The notes under the pieces: generated by a model | Seen by the model: only the letters and a program-made list of their open reading frames with translations | Database searches by the model: none | Told to the model about the DNA's origin: nothing | In this document: piece by piece, positions 8,987-17,293 of the stretch | Position numbering within the stretch: position 1 is the first letter of the stretch | Layout of the letters: each line of letters starts with the position of its first letter | Assembly (NCBI RefSeq): GCF_005925345.1 | Contig: NZ_SSHJ01000001.1 | Span: forward strand, 124,001 to 188,000 | Direction of reading: 5' to 3' | Source of the DNA: Pedobacter ureilyticus | GTDB lineage: Bacteria > Bacteroidota > Bacteroidia > Sphingobacteriales > Sphingobacteriaceae | Length of the DNA stretch: 64,000 nucleotides | Program-made: the position numbers and the translations under genes

Positions 8987-9060
8987 AGCCCTGACAGTAG
9001 CGAACACGTAGCCGGCAAACCTATGTGTTTGCCGGCGAAGTAAAGCGGATGGCAGGACTA
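8987..9060 (+). ncRNA. Structured intergenic element, Flavo-1-like RNA candidate
   Basis: A core hairpin, GCCGGCAAAC (9011-9020) with GTTTGCCGGC (9027-9036), is a perfect 10-bp stem with a 6-nt loop. It is flanked by conserved-looking arms: AGCCCTGACAGTAGCG on the left, and AAGTAAAGCGGATGGCAGGACT on the right in two parts. The outermost bases of the arms also pair (AGCCCTG with CAGGACT, one mismatch). The pattern of fixed arms, a variable central stem, then GCGGA..GGCAGGACT matches my memory of the Flavo-1 motif of Bacteroidota, which has no known function. It is 140 bp before purK. Confidence 0.5.
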
Positions 9061-9175
9061 CAGGAAAATAGTAGCATTAAAACTGCGCTTCAAAAACAAT
9101 TAAACACCATATTTTATTGCAATACGGATATCGACAACCTACAATTTTTAACTCGAAACTCACTTATTTTTTTGC

Positions 9176-9183
9176 TACTTTTG
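9176..9183 (+). promoter_or_regulatory. Candidate -7 element (TACTTTTG) of the purK promoter
   Basis: An exact TAnnTTTG, 18 nt before the purK ATG, giving a predicted leader of about 14 nt. The -33 region is T-rich but has no clean TTTG. It lies downstream of the Flavo-1-like element, so that element would not be in the purK transcript if this promoter is used. Confidence 0.5.
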
Positions 9184-9201
9184 CAACAAATTTAAACGAT
9201 A

Positions 9202-10341
9202 ATGGCAAAACAGATTAGCGAGTTAAAACTAGGTATTTTAGGCGGCGGACAATTAGGTAGAATGTTAATTCAGGAAGCAATTAACTACAATTTAACTACT
9301 TTAGTTTTAGATCCAGATGCCGATGCGCCCTGTAAACACATTGCCAATTATTTTGAAAATGGCTCGATTACCGATTATGATACCGTATATAATTTTGGCA
9401 AGAAGGCAGACATTATTACGATTGAAATTGAAAAGGTAAACGTTGAGGCACTTGAGCAATTGGAACGAGAGGGCAAACAGGTTTACCCACAACCTAGAGT
9501 GATTAGATTGATACAAGATAAAGGCGTGCAGAAGCAATTTTTTAAGGAAAATGATATTCCTACCGCTCCTTTTATGTTGGTTAATTCGCAAGAGGATCTC
9601 AGCAGTGGGAAGTTTCCATTTCCTTATATTTTGAAACTACGGAGAGATGGCTATGACGGAAAAGGTGTAATGAAAATTAGCGATATTAATGATGTTGAAA
9701 ATGCATTTGATGCGCCTACGCTAATTGAAGAACTGGTTGATTTTGAAAAAGAAATTGCGGTAATTGTGGCGAGAAATGCCAATGGCGATGTAAAAACGTT
9801 TCCAATGGTAGAAATGGAGTTTAACCCCGAAGCTAATTTGGTAGAATTCTTAATTTCGCCTTCCACTTATCCAGAAAGTATCCAAGAAAGAGCCGAAAAA
9901 ATTGCAAAGGATATTGCTGCGGCATTAAATATTACCGGAATTTTAGCGGTAGAGATGTTTATTACCAAGCACGGCGATATTTTAGTAAACGAACTGGCTC
10001 CCCGCCCACATAATAGCGGTCATCAAACTATTGAAGGTAACTACGTGTCTCAGTTTGCGCAACATTTACGGTCAATTTTTAACTTACCACTAGGCGATAC
10101 ACGTTCTATATCAAACGCCATTATGGTAAATGTGCTAGGCGAAAAAGGTCACGATGGTGTAGCTAAATACAGCGGATTGGAAAAAATCATGTCTATTGAG
10201 GGTGTTTATGTACATCTTTATGGAAAGAAATACACCAAGCCTTTCCGTAAAATGGGTCACTTAACTATTGTAGACCAAAATCGTGAGCAAGCTATTGAAA
10301 AGGCTAGGTTTGTGCAACAAACATTGAAAGTGATTTCTTAA
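9202..10341 (+). CDS. purK: 5-(carboxyamino)imidazole ribonucleotide synthase (PurK)
   Basis: A 379-residue ATP-grasp enzyme that makes N5-CAIR from AIR, bicarbonate and ATP in de novo purine synthesis. It shows the PurK start LGILGGGQLGRML, the ATP-grasp segment LKLRRDGYDGKGV and the metal/ATP-binding tail VNELAPRPHNSGHQTIE. The C-terminal domain ends with MGHLTIVD, which is typical. It is followed by purE 90 bp downstream in the same direction, giving the usual bacterial PurK-PurE pairing. Confidence 0.95.
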   Translation: MAKQISELKLGILGGGQLGRMLIQEAINYNLTTLVLDPDADAPCKHIANYFENGSITDYDTVYNFGKKADIITIEIEKVNVEALEQLEREGKQVYPQPRVIRLIQDKGVQKQFFKENDIPTAPFMLVNSQEDLSSGKFPFPYILKLRRDGYDGKGVMKISDINDVENAFDAPTLIEELVDFEKEIAVIVARNANGDVKTFPMVEMEFNPEANLVEFLISPSTYPESIQERAEKIAKDIAAALNITGILAVEMFITKHGDILVNELAPRPHNSGHQTIEGNYVSQFAQHLRSIFNLPLGDTRSISNAIMVNVLGEKGHDGVAKYSGLEKIMSIEGVYVHLYGKKYTKPFRKMGHLTIVDQNREQAIEKARFVQQTLKVIS

Positions 10342-10431
10342 CAGATTGGAGATATAAGATATGAGTATGGAGACTTTTGCGAGTAATCTCCATACTTGAT
10401 ACTTAAATCTTGATACTTAAAATAATAAAAA
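10342..10431 (+). repeat. Hairpin spacer between purK and purE
   Basis: The spacer contains AGTATGGAGA and TCTCCATACT as a perfect 10-bp inverted repeat with a roughly 14-nt loop, then two copies of TGATACTTAAA-like words up to the purE ATG. There is no T tract, so it is not a terminator. It resembles the spacer before the deoxynucleoside kinase gene. Confidence 0.5.
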
Positions 10432-10914
10432 ATGAAAGTTGGTATTATCATGGGCAGCAAGTCGGACTTGCCTGTAATGCAAGATGCGGCAGATATTTGC
10501 AAAGAATTTGGGGTGGATTTCGAAATTACGGTGGTTTCGGCACATCGTACACCAGATCGCATGTTTTCGTATGCAAAAGAAGCTGCTAGTCGTGGTATAA
10601 AAGTAATTATTGCGGGTGCCGGTGGCGCAGCACATTTACCGGGTATGGTAGCTTCTATTACTACGGTTCCGGTAATTGGGGTGCCAGTAAAATCATCCAA
10701 CTCTATTGATGGTTGGGATAGCATTTTATCGATCTTACAAATGCCAAATGGCATTCCGGTAGCTACGGTTGCGTTAAATGCTGCAAAAAATGCGGGATTG
10801 TTGGCTGTACAGATTTTATCTACTGCTAAACCTGAGCTTGCAGAAAAAATGCAGGCTTACAAAGATGATTTAAGAGCAAAAGTTGAGCTTACTGCCGCCG
10901 AAATGGAAGGTTAG
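10432..10914 (+). CDS. purE: 5-(carboxyamino)imidazole ribonucleotide mutase (PurE)
   Basis: A 160-residue class I PurE, which converts N5-CAIR to CAIR. It has the signature [16 protein letters not shown] at the N-terminus, [17 protein letters not shown] with the catalytic His, and the [16 protein letters not shown] loop. The class I type fits with purK upstream. The stop is followed by a hairpin terminator at 10956. Confidence 0.96.
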   Translation: MKVGIIMGSKSDLPVMQDAADICKEFGVDFEITVVSAHRTPDRMFSYAKEAASRGIKVIIAGAGGAAHLPGMVASITTVPVIGVPVKSSNSIDGWDSILSILQMPNGIPVATVALNAAKNAGLLAVQILSTAKPELAEKMQAYKDDLRAKVELTAAEMEG

Positions 10915-10955
10915 TTTGTAAGTCGAAAAAGGGCTTTAGACCGGAAGATTTATTG

Positions 10956-10993
10956 TAGCCGAAGAGTTTTACGACCTTCGGCTATTATTTTAC
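10956..10993 (+). terminator. Hairpin terminator after purE
   Basis: TAGCCGAAG (10956-10964) pairs perfectly with CTTCGGCTA (10976-10984), followed by TTATTTTA. The T tract is weak but the stem is strong. The rest of the gap up to trpS (to 11168) contains no further feature I can support. Confidence 0.7.
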
Positions 10994-11168
10994 TGTACAT
11001 TTTGAAAAAAGCATTTGTCAAATGCTTCTAATTTAAAACTACAACTTTCAACATTCTTCACAGTTTTCAGTTTTTTAGTTAATTTCGGCCTTTATTAACC
11101 CGAGGTTCCTACAATACTATTTTGAGGACGAAGGCCCCATCTTAGGGATGGTAAAAAATAAAATAAGC

Positions 11169-12167
11169 ATGAAAGAAACGGTTGTTAGTGGCATTAGGTC
11201 CACAGGAAAGCTACATTTAGGTAACTACTATGGTGCGGTAAAAAACTTCATCAAGATGCAAGAAGAGTATAATTGCTATTTCTTCATTGCAGATTGGCAT
11301 TCACTAACAACACATCCAACACCAGAAAACCTACACGGGAATATTAAAAATGTATTGGTAGATTATTTGGCTTGTGGATTAAATCCAGAAGAAAGTACTA
11401 TTTACGTACAATCTGATGTGCCAGAAATTATCGAGTTATACTTGTATTTAAACATGAACGCCTATTTGGGCGAGCTGGAGAGAGCTACTTCATTTAAAGA
11501 TAAAGTTCGTGCCAGTCCGGATAATGTAAATGCAGGCCTGCTCACCTACCCTGTGTTAATGGCCGCCGATATTTTAATACACAGAGCCACCAAAGTGCCA
11601 GTAGGCAAAGATCAGGAGCAGCATTTAGAAATGGCCCGTACCTTTGGTAACCGTTTCAACCGCCTGTACAATCAAGAGTATTTCCCAGAACCTTATGCCT
11701 TTAGCTATACCGAAAAACTGGTAAAAGTACCAGGTTTAGATGGCAAAGGAAAAATGGGTAAGTCTGAAGGCGATGCCAACTGCGTTTACCTTTCTGATAC
11801 CCCAGAAGCCATTCGTAAGAAAGTAAGCAGAGCAGTTACCGATAGCGGACCAACTGAAGAAAATCAAGCGAAACCGGAGGCAATCCAAAACCTGTTTGAT
11901 TTAATGAAGATTGTTTCGCCAGCAGATACGTTAAGTCATTTTGATGATTTGTATAATAAAATGGCCATTCGTTACGGAGACTTCAAAAAGCAATTGGCCG
12001 AAGACATGATTATTGCTACCGATCCGGTAAGGGATAGAATTAACGATATTGCAAATGATACCGCATATTTGCAAAAAGTAGCACGTTTAGGAGCCGAAAA
12101 AGCAAGAGAAAGTGCTCAAAAGACAATCAAAGAAGTACGCGAATTAATAGGTTTTAAAAGTTTTTAA
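11169..12167 (+). CDS. trpS: Tryptophan--tRNA ligase
   Basis: A 332-residue class I aminoacyl-tRNA synthetase. The HIGH-like motif is in STGKLHLGNYYGA and the KMSKS-like loop in GKGKMGKSEGD; the DLxL-type segment HRATKVPVGKDQEQHLE lies between. I prefer the ATG at 11169 (MKETVVSGIR), which matches the usual N-terminus. An in-frame ATG at 11148 would add seven residues. No T-box or trp leader peptide is visible upstream. Confidence 0.94.
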   Translation: MKETVVSGIRSTGKLHLGNYYGAVKNFIKMQEEYNCYFFIADWHSLTTHPTPENLHGNIKNVLVDYLACGLNPEESTIYVQSDVPEIIELYLYLNMNAYLGELERATSFKDKVRASPDNVNAGLLTYPVLMAADILIHRATKVPVGKDQEQHLEMARTFGNRFNRLYNQEYFPEPYAFSYTEKLVKVPGLDGKGKMGKSEGDANCVYLSDTPEAIRKKVSRAVTDSGPTEENQAKPEAIQNLFDLMKIVSPADTLSHFDDLYNKMAIRYGDFKKQLAEDMIIATDPVRDRINDIANDTAYLQKVARLGAEKARESAQKTIKEVRELIGFKSF

Positions 12168-12242
12168 TTAATAGATTTGAGAAGTGAGATTTGCGTGGTG
12201 AGATATTTCGCAAATTCTCAATACTAATACTGGATACGAAAT
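12168..12242 (+). repeat. Hairpin spacer between trpS and the kinase gene
   Basis: TGAGATTTGCG and CGCAAATTCTCA form an inverted repeat with one bulge around a roughly 13-nt loop, and the spacer runs to the next ATG. There is no T tract. It has the same design as the purK-purE spacer but different words. Confidence 0.45.
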
Positions 12243-12857
12243 ATGCATATAGCAATAGTAGGCAACATAGGTGCTGGAAAAACAACGTTAACAGGTTTGT
12301 TGGCAAAAAATTATGGTTGGGAAGCACTTTATGAGGCTGTAGATAACAATCCTTATTTGGAGGATTTCTATAGCGACATGAAGCGCTGGAGTTTCAACCT
12401 ACAAATCTATTTCTTAAATAGTCGTTTTCAGCAGATTGTTGAAATAGACAATAATAAGCGGAACGTGATACAAGACCGTACTATTTATGAAGATGCACAC
12501 ATATTTGCAGATAACCTTCATGAAATGGGCTTGATGACCACCCGTGATCATGATAACTATAGAGCTATTTTTGACAACATTACTTCCTTTATAAAACCAC
12601 CTGATCTTTTGGTTTACCTCAGAGCATCGGTGCCTACTTTGGTCAATAATATCCAGCGCCGTGGTAGAGAGTATGAGGCAAGCATTCGTATTGATTATTT
12701 GTCTAAACTAAACGAGAAGTACGAAGCTTGGATTAAAAACTATAAATTGGGTAAATTGCTAATTTTAGACAAGGATAAGTTAGATTTTACAAATAACCCT
12801 GAAGATTTAGGAGCAGTAATACAATCTATAGAAGCCGAAATTAATGGTTTATTTTAA
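12243..12857 (+). CDS. Deoxynucleoside kinase (dAK/dGK/dCK family)
   Basis: A 204-residue P-loop kinase that phosphorylates deoxynucleosides for salvage. The P-loop is IVGNIGAGKTTL at the N-terminus. The base/sugar-site motif is QDRTIYEDAHIF, and an arginine-rich lid is NIQRRGREYE. The overall pattern fits bacterial dGK/dAK-like enzymes; sequence alone does not fix the preferred base. It lies 75 bp after trpS in the same direction. Confidence 0.88.
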   Translation: MHIAIVGNIGAGKTTLTGLLAKNYGWEALYEAVDNNPYLEDFYSDMKRWSFNLQIYFLNSRFQQIVEIDNNKRNVIQDRTIYEDAHIFADNLHEMGLMTTRDHDNYRAIFDNITSFIKPPDLLVYLRASVPTLVNNIQRRGREYEASIRIDYLSKLNEKYEAWIKNYKLGKLLILDKDKLDFTNNPEDLGAVIQSIEAEINGLF

Positions 12858-12928
12858 TTTGAAGATTTAGGATCTAAAATTTATGCTTAAATCATTTGAT
12901 ACTTCTAATAATTGTATTAACATCTAGC

Positions 12929-13117
12929 ATGAAAGATTTCCAGCACGAAGATCCCGAAAATTGGAAATGGGGAATTTTTTATTTCAATAAACGGGACTAC
13001 AGATTGATCGTTCCAAAAAGAAACCCTATCATGGGCTGGACATTTAATTTTGCTCATCCAGTTGGATATATTGTGATCATCCTCATTCTACTTCTTATCA
13101 TTTTTCAATCGATTTGA
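12929..13117 (+). CDS. Small DUF5808-type membrane protein
   Basis: A 62-residue protein starting at the ATG at 12929 (MKDFQHEDPENW). The first 45 residues carry the DUF5808 pattern, seen as WKWGIFYFNKRD, then IVPKR and GWTFNFAHP. A single C-terminal hydrophobic helix follows (VGYIVIILILLLIIF). Proteins with this motif are mostly uncharacterised. An upstream in-frame TTG at 12896 lies in a low-complexity spacer and is unlikely to be used. Confidence 0.7.
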   Translation: MKDFQHEDPENWKWGIFYFNKRDYRLIVPKRNPIMGWTFNFAHPVGYIVIILILLLIIFQSI

Positions 13118-13267
13118 TGTAAGCTATTTTTCATCTCTATATATTTATGGAATTGATTGTAATGAAGCGCTCAGATCTGCTCGTCCCAAAAGGAGGTTTG
13201 AAAAATCATATTGAGGTTTCGTACTTGCAGAATAATTTATTATTTTAAGGCCTGTAAAACATCTTTA

Positions 13268-13804
13268 ATGAAGAAATTAATTTTTCCATCGTTATTTATT
13301 GCCTTATTTTTTGCGTGTACATCTAAAAGTGTAGAAAATGGGAAAGATAAGTCCGAGCCTTTGGAACGGACCATCACTTTTGCTTTTTCAGATACGGTTA
13401 GGCTTGATACTTTTCGTATTGCACTAATCGGTAAGAATACGGATGAAATGCAAATGCATTTTACCATTACCTCTTACCAAGGGAAAGAAATTTATAAACA
13501 GGAAATTAAAGCCAGCGAATTGTTGAAAAACTACATCGCCACAGCAGAACTGAAGAAAGAAGCAGATAAACTCAAATTCTTAAAGGAAGAAATTGCTTAC
13601 TTTTTTGATGAGCGTCACTTTCTAGAGCCTGCAGTTACCGAAAATGAAAGTCCTGATAAAAATGTGCCCGACTTAGCTTTTTATCAAGAATTAAAAAAGA
13701 GTAACCTTAACGGTTTCGAATACCGGTTGGCAAAAGATCATAATGTATATATTGCTTGGTCGGTAAAAGAGCAAAAAGTTAAAATTTACTATAAGTGTTG
13801 CTAG
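13268..13804 (+). CDS. Hypothetical lipoprotein
   Basis: A 178-residue protein starting at the ATG at 13268. It has a lipoprotein signal (MKKLIFPSLFIALFFAC), with the lipidated Cys near residue 17 and an S/K-rich linker after it. The mature part has alternating beta-type segments and a C-terminal motif YIAWSVKEQKVKIYYKCC. I do not recognise a domain. It probably sits at the periplasmic face of the inner or outer membrane. It is not in an obvious operon; the next gene has its own candidate promoter. Confidence 0.6.
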   Translation: MKKLIFPSLFIALFFACTSKSVENGKDKSEPLERTITFAFSDTVRLDTFRIALIGKNTDEMQMHFTITSYQGKEIYKQEIKASELLKNYIATAELKKEADKLKFLKEEIAYFFDERHFLEPAVTENESPDKNVPDLAFYQELKKSNLNGFEYRLAKDHNVYIAWSVKEQKVKIYYKCC

Positions 13805-13938
13805 TTGAAGATGAAGCTAGTTGTTAGTTATTCGCTTTGCGACATGGTAAAAAACGAACTATTGTTAATTAAACACTAAAACAGACATTAAAGTTACATT
13901 TTTGGTAATGGATGTCTGCCTTATTGCGATAGTTTTTA

Positions 13939-13946
13939 TAACTTTG
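13939..13946 (+). promoter_or_regulatory. Candidate -7 element (TAACTTTG) of the copper/cytochrome operon
   Basis: An exact TAnnTTTG that ends 5 nt before the ATG at 13952, placing the predicted start within 2 nt of the start codon. The upstream region has a TTTG at 13901 but at non-standard spacing. Confidence 0.45.
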
Positions 13947-13951
13947 CGACA

Positions 13952-14329
13952 ATGTTACTCTTTAGAAGATTAATAGCGGTTGTTTTACTCTTGGGCATCT
14001 TGTCCAACACATTCAACTATCTTATTATTTCTTCGTCGTATCACTTTAATAAGTCTTACATATCATCTGTTTTATGTACTAATAAAGACAAGCCCGAAAA
14101 ACATTGTGAGGGAAAATGTTTTTTAGACATCAAACTTAAAGAGCTTGAGCAAAAGAACAAACAGGAACAGGAACACACCAAACGTTTAATTGAAACGGTG
14201 GCTCCCGGCGAATATGAGCTAGCTTTCCATACTTTTGAACATATTTTGGAAATGCCTATTCCTTTCTATCTGCAACAAAAACCCATTGGCATTGCCAACA
14301 CCATCTACCATCCTCCAAAATTAGTATAG
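13952..14329 (+). CDS. Conserved Bacteroidota protein with Cys motif near a copper/cytochrome operon
   Basis: A 125-residue protein. One hydrophobic segment at 1-26 anchors it in the inner membrane or acts as a signal. A periplasmic cysteine cluster follows, with the pattern LCTNKDKPEKHCEGKCFL around residues 42-59 (C-x9-HC-x3-C), then a K/E/Q-rich coiled-coil-like stretch. I recall similar proteins beside cytochrome and copper genes in Bacteroidota, but no function is established. A metal or redox role for the cysteines is inference. It precedes the MbnP/MbnH genes by 270 bp. Confidence 0.6.
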   Translation: MLLFRRLIAVVLLLGILSNTFNYLIISSSYHFNKSYISSVLCTNKDKPEKHCEGKCFLDIKLKELEQKNKQEQEHTKRLIETVAPGEYELAFHTFEHILEMPIPFYLQQKPIGIANTIYHPPKLV

Positions 14330-14599
14330 TAAGTTCATTTTTGTGGTGCAACTGATCATCAACTACGATTGGTCACGATAAGTTACACTAACCATTGTGC
14401 TGTAAGTTAACTTTTACAGCAAATTCAAATTATTATTTAAAAATCAAGTCATCCATTGCAACGGTTGTCTGTTAAGCTGGTAAACTGTACCGAGCTTTAG
14501 GTTGTAACATATTATCGTGTTTTCGCCTAAATTTCATGCTTTTTATCCTTTTCACGAGAACTTTAGCAATAGTATGACCTTACTATATTCAAAAATCAA

Positions 14600-15382
14600 A
14601 TGAAAAAGATTTTATCTATTCTTACCATCATTACCGTTTTATTTAGTTCGTGCGATAAAGACGATACATCACCAGTTTTAGATAGTCCTGGCAAAGTTTC
14701 CGTTAATTTCGATGCTGTTTTTGGAAATGCTGATTTTGCATTGAACACCAATTTTACCGCTGGTACAAAAACCTACAACTTTAATAAGTTTAGGTATTGG
14801 GTAAGTAATGTAGTATTGGTAAAAGCCAACGGCGAAGAATACAGTGTGCCAAAATCGTACTTTTTATTGGAAGAAACAGCTGCTGTAACTGTACAAGATG
14901 GGGCTTACACCTACCCCGCAAATAAAAGAGAATTGGTAGAACTAAGCGATATTCCTGCTGGCGAGTACAAAGGCATCAAATTCGGTGTAGGTGTAGAATC
15001 TAAATACAATGATAACCTAAGTTTAACAATTGGAGAGCTTTCTCAACTGAACGGCATGACCAATGTATCTTGGATGTGGCACACCAGTTACATCTTCACT
15101 GCCGTTGCCGGTAAGGTTACTGAGAGTGCTGTAACTAAAAATATACAGGTAGAAACAGGTTTAAACGCAAATTACAAAAATGTTAGTTTAAACTTTCCAC
15201 AAAATTTAAAAGTAGGCGGTACCGCGGCTTCTAGTATTAACCTTAAGGCCGATGTAGCCAAAGCATTAGATGGCATTGACGTAACTGCCACCCCTATTGT
15301 GGGTGCAGCGCAGGCTACTACCATGACCACTTTGGCCAACAATTACAGCACCAAAGTTTTTAGCGTAGCTTCAGTAAACTAA
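14600..15382 (+). CDS. MbnP-like copper-binding lipoprotein, first copy
   Basis: A 260-residue lipoprotein (MKKILSILTI...LFSSC, lipidated Cys18). The mature part has the MbnP-domain pattern: VSVNFDAVFGNADFAL at the start, FNKFRYWVSNVVL, IPAGEYKGIKFGVGV and SWMWHTSYIF. MbnP proteins are periplasmic copper binders that work with a di-heme MauG-like partner, which converts a Trp to kynurenine. The W-x-W motif (Trp158 and Trp160) is present. The partner gene starts 1 bp after this stop. The 270-bp gap upstream shows no clear promoter consensus. Confidence 0.82.
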   Translation: MKKILSILTIITVLFSSCDKDDTSPVLDSPGKVSVNFDAVFGNADFALNTNFTAGTKTYNFNKFRYWVSNVVLVKANGEEYSVPKSYFLLEETAAVTVQDGAYTYPANKRELVELSDIPAGEYKGIKFGVGVESKYNDNLSLTIGELSQLNGMTNVSWMWHTSYIFTAVAGKVTESAVTKNIQVETGLNANYKNVSLNFPQNLKVGGTAASSINLKADVAKALDGIDVTATPIVGAAQATTMTTLANNYSTKVFSVASVN

Positions 15383-15383
15383 A

Positions 15384-16445
15384 ATGAGTAAGGCAAAGGC
15401 ACCGATGTTATGGCTGGCTTTGGCACTAGCAGTTTCTTCTTGTAAAAAGGAAGAAACTGCTCTCATAGCTGATGACCATTTCCTTTTAAATGTACCGAAT
15501 AATATGCCGGCTTGGGTTGATGATATAGAAAACCCATTGACTACCACCGGTGTGAAATTAGGCAGGCTGCTTTTTTACGATAAACGACTATCGGGCAATA
15601 ACCAAATTTCTTGCGCTTCGTGCCACCAACAAGATTTGGCATTTAGTGATGGAGTAGCCTTAAATAACATTGGCGTTTCTAAACAGCCTTTGCACAGGCA
15701 CGCACCAGCATTGTTTAACCTGCTTTGGGCCAACAACGGTTTATTTTGGGACGGTGGCTCTACCAATTTAGAGTCTCAAGCTTTTGGCCCATTAACCGCT
15801 TTTGATGAAATGGGGCAAGATTTGAACGCATTGGAAGTAGAACTGAAAGCGGTACCTGAATATAGGACGCTTTTTGAGCAAGCATTTAAAAATGGTATTA
15901 CTTCGGCAAATGTGGTAAAGGCTTTGGCTCAGTTTCAACGAACGCTAATTTCTGCCAACTCACGCTACGACAAATACAAACGCAAAGAAGGTGTGGTACT
16001 CAATGCACACGAAATGGCTGGGCTAGCTTTAGTAGAACAAAAGTGTAAAAGTTGCCACGCCGGAGAATTGTTTACCGACAATGCCTACCATAACAATGGC
16101 CTAGATCAAAGTTTCAGCAATGAACACGAAGGTATTCATCAAGGAAGATTTAGGGTAAGCTACCAAGCTGCAGATTTAGGTGCATTTAAAACACCTTCGT
16201 TACGCAACGTAATGTTATCCGCACCTTACATGCACGATGGTAGGTTTAAAAACATTGATCAAGTTTTGGATCATTATAGCGAAGAATTAAAACCCTCGGC
16301 CACGGTCGACAAAGCATTGTTCCAAAATAACGGGCAATTGGGCATACCCCTGAGTTTGGCAGAAAAAAATGCTGTCAAAGCATTTTTAACCACACTTACC
16401 GACGAAGAATTTATTCATAATAAAAATTTTAGTAACCCTTACTAA
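15384..16445 (+). CDS. Di-heme cytochrome c peroxidase/MauG family protein (MbnH-like), first copy
   Basis: A 353-residue lipoprotein (Cys20 in LAVSSCKK) with two CXXCH heme sites, Cys77-Cys80-His81 (CASCHQQDLAFSDG) and Cys221-Cys224-His225 (CKSCHAGELF). Other family landmarks are LGRLLFYDKRLSGN, LFWDGG and PYMHDGRF. Family members reduce H2O2 (CcpA) or oxidise protein Trp residues (MauG, MbnH). Adjacency to an MbnP gene favours the MbnH role. The gene follows mbnP by 1 bp and precedes the second MbnP gene by 2 bp, so they are cotranscribed. Confidence 0.85.
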   Translation: MSKAKAPMLWLALALAVSSCKKEETALIADDHFLLNVPNNMPAWVDDIENPLTTTGVKLGRLLFYDKRLSGNNQISCASCHQQDLAFSDGVALNNIGVSKQPLHRHAPALFNLLWANNGLFWDGGSTNLESQAFGPLTAFDEMGQDLNALEVELKAVPEYRTLFEQAFKNGITSANVVKALAQFQRTLISANSRYDKYKRKEGVVLNAHEMAGLALVEQKCKSCHAGELFTDNAYHNNGLDQSFSNEHEGIHQGRFRVSYQAADLGAFKTPSLRNVMLSAPYMHDGRFKNIDQVLDHYSEELKPSATVDKALFQNNGQLGIPLSLAEKNAVKAFLTTLTDEEFIHNKNFSNPY

Positions 16446-16447
16446 TC

Positions 16448-17290
16448 ATGAAAAAGAAACTATTATATTTTGTAACGCTAATCACGATAATTTTAAGTTC
16501 ATGTAGCAAAAACGATGATCCTGCTCCCGATTTTGAAGAGGCCAACCTCGCTCCTTTCTCTATTGAGTTTGACAATATTGTTGGCGATAGAACATTCTCC
16601 ATCAATAATACTGGAAGTTTATACACCAACGCCGCCGGGGAGAAATTTTCGATTTCTATGCTGCAATATTTTATCAGCAACATTAAAGTAACTACGGCCA
16701 GCGGCAAAACCTATACTGTACCACAAGATGAAAGCTATTTTCTAATTAACGGGGCCGACCGAAACACCAGATTTACTAAGGTGCAGGTGCCAGAGGGCGA
16801 CTACACCAAAGTAACCTTTACCTTGGGCGTAGATAGTTTACGCAGCACCATGGATTTATCGAAAAGAACAGGCGTTTTAGACCCAGCGGCTGGCGGTGGC
16901 CACGATAGTGGTGGAATGTACTGGGGATGGAATTCTGGCTACATATTTTTCAAATTTGAGGGCAATTCCAATGTAATTTCTGATGATGTTAATGGCGACC
17001 CAACTGGCAAAAAGCAGTTTAAATACCATATTGGGGGCTTTGGCGGCTACAGCGCACCAACAATTAATAACATCAAGGTAATCACGATCGATTTAAATGC
17101 CGCCGGCATAGCTAAAGTACGAAAGGATAGGCAAAGCAACGTACATCTATTTGTCGATATGATGAAGGTGTTTAACGGCCCTAATGCCTTTAGTATTGCG
17201 GCGCACCCTAACGTGATGTTTAGTGATTACAGTGTAAACGTGGCTAAAAACCTAGCCCAACTTTTTACGCATGACCATACCGAAAATTAA
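16448..17290 (+). CDS. MbnP-like copper-binding lipoprotein, second copy
   Basis: A 280-residue lipoprotein (Cys19 in IILSSCSK). It shares the MbnP-domain landmarks with the first copy: FSIEFDNIVGDRTFSI, FSISMLQYFISNIKV, VPEGDYTKVTFTLGV and MYWGWNSGYIFFKFEG. Trp159 and Trp161 form the W-x-W motif. It also has extra His-bearing segments (GGGHDSGG, KYHIGGFGG, FTHDHTEN at the C-terminus) that the first copy lacks and that could add metal ligands. The two copies are clearly divergent, so the duplication is old or the copies were acquired separately. Confidence 0.85.
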   Translation: MKKKLLYFVTLITIILSSCSKNDDPAPDFEEANLAPFSIEFDNIVGDRTFSINNTGSLYTNAAGEKFSISMLQYFISNIKVTTASGKTYTVPQDESYFLINGADRNTRFTKVQVPEGDYTKVTFTLGVDSLRSTMDLSKRTGVLDPAAGGGHDSGGMYWGWNSGYIFFKFEGNSNVISDDVNGDPTGKKQFKYHIGGFGGYSAPTINNIKVITIDLNAAGIAKVRKDRQSNVHLFVDMMKVFNGPNAFSIAAHPNVMFSDYSVNVAKNLAQLFTHDHTEN

Positions 17291-17293
17291 GCT

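Noticed and set aside
13147..13248. A 33-codon frame (MELIVMKRSD...) before the lipoprotein gene
   Set aside because: Short, no recognisable motif, no start signal, and overlapped by no supporting context.
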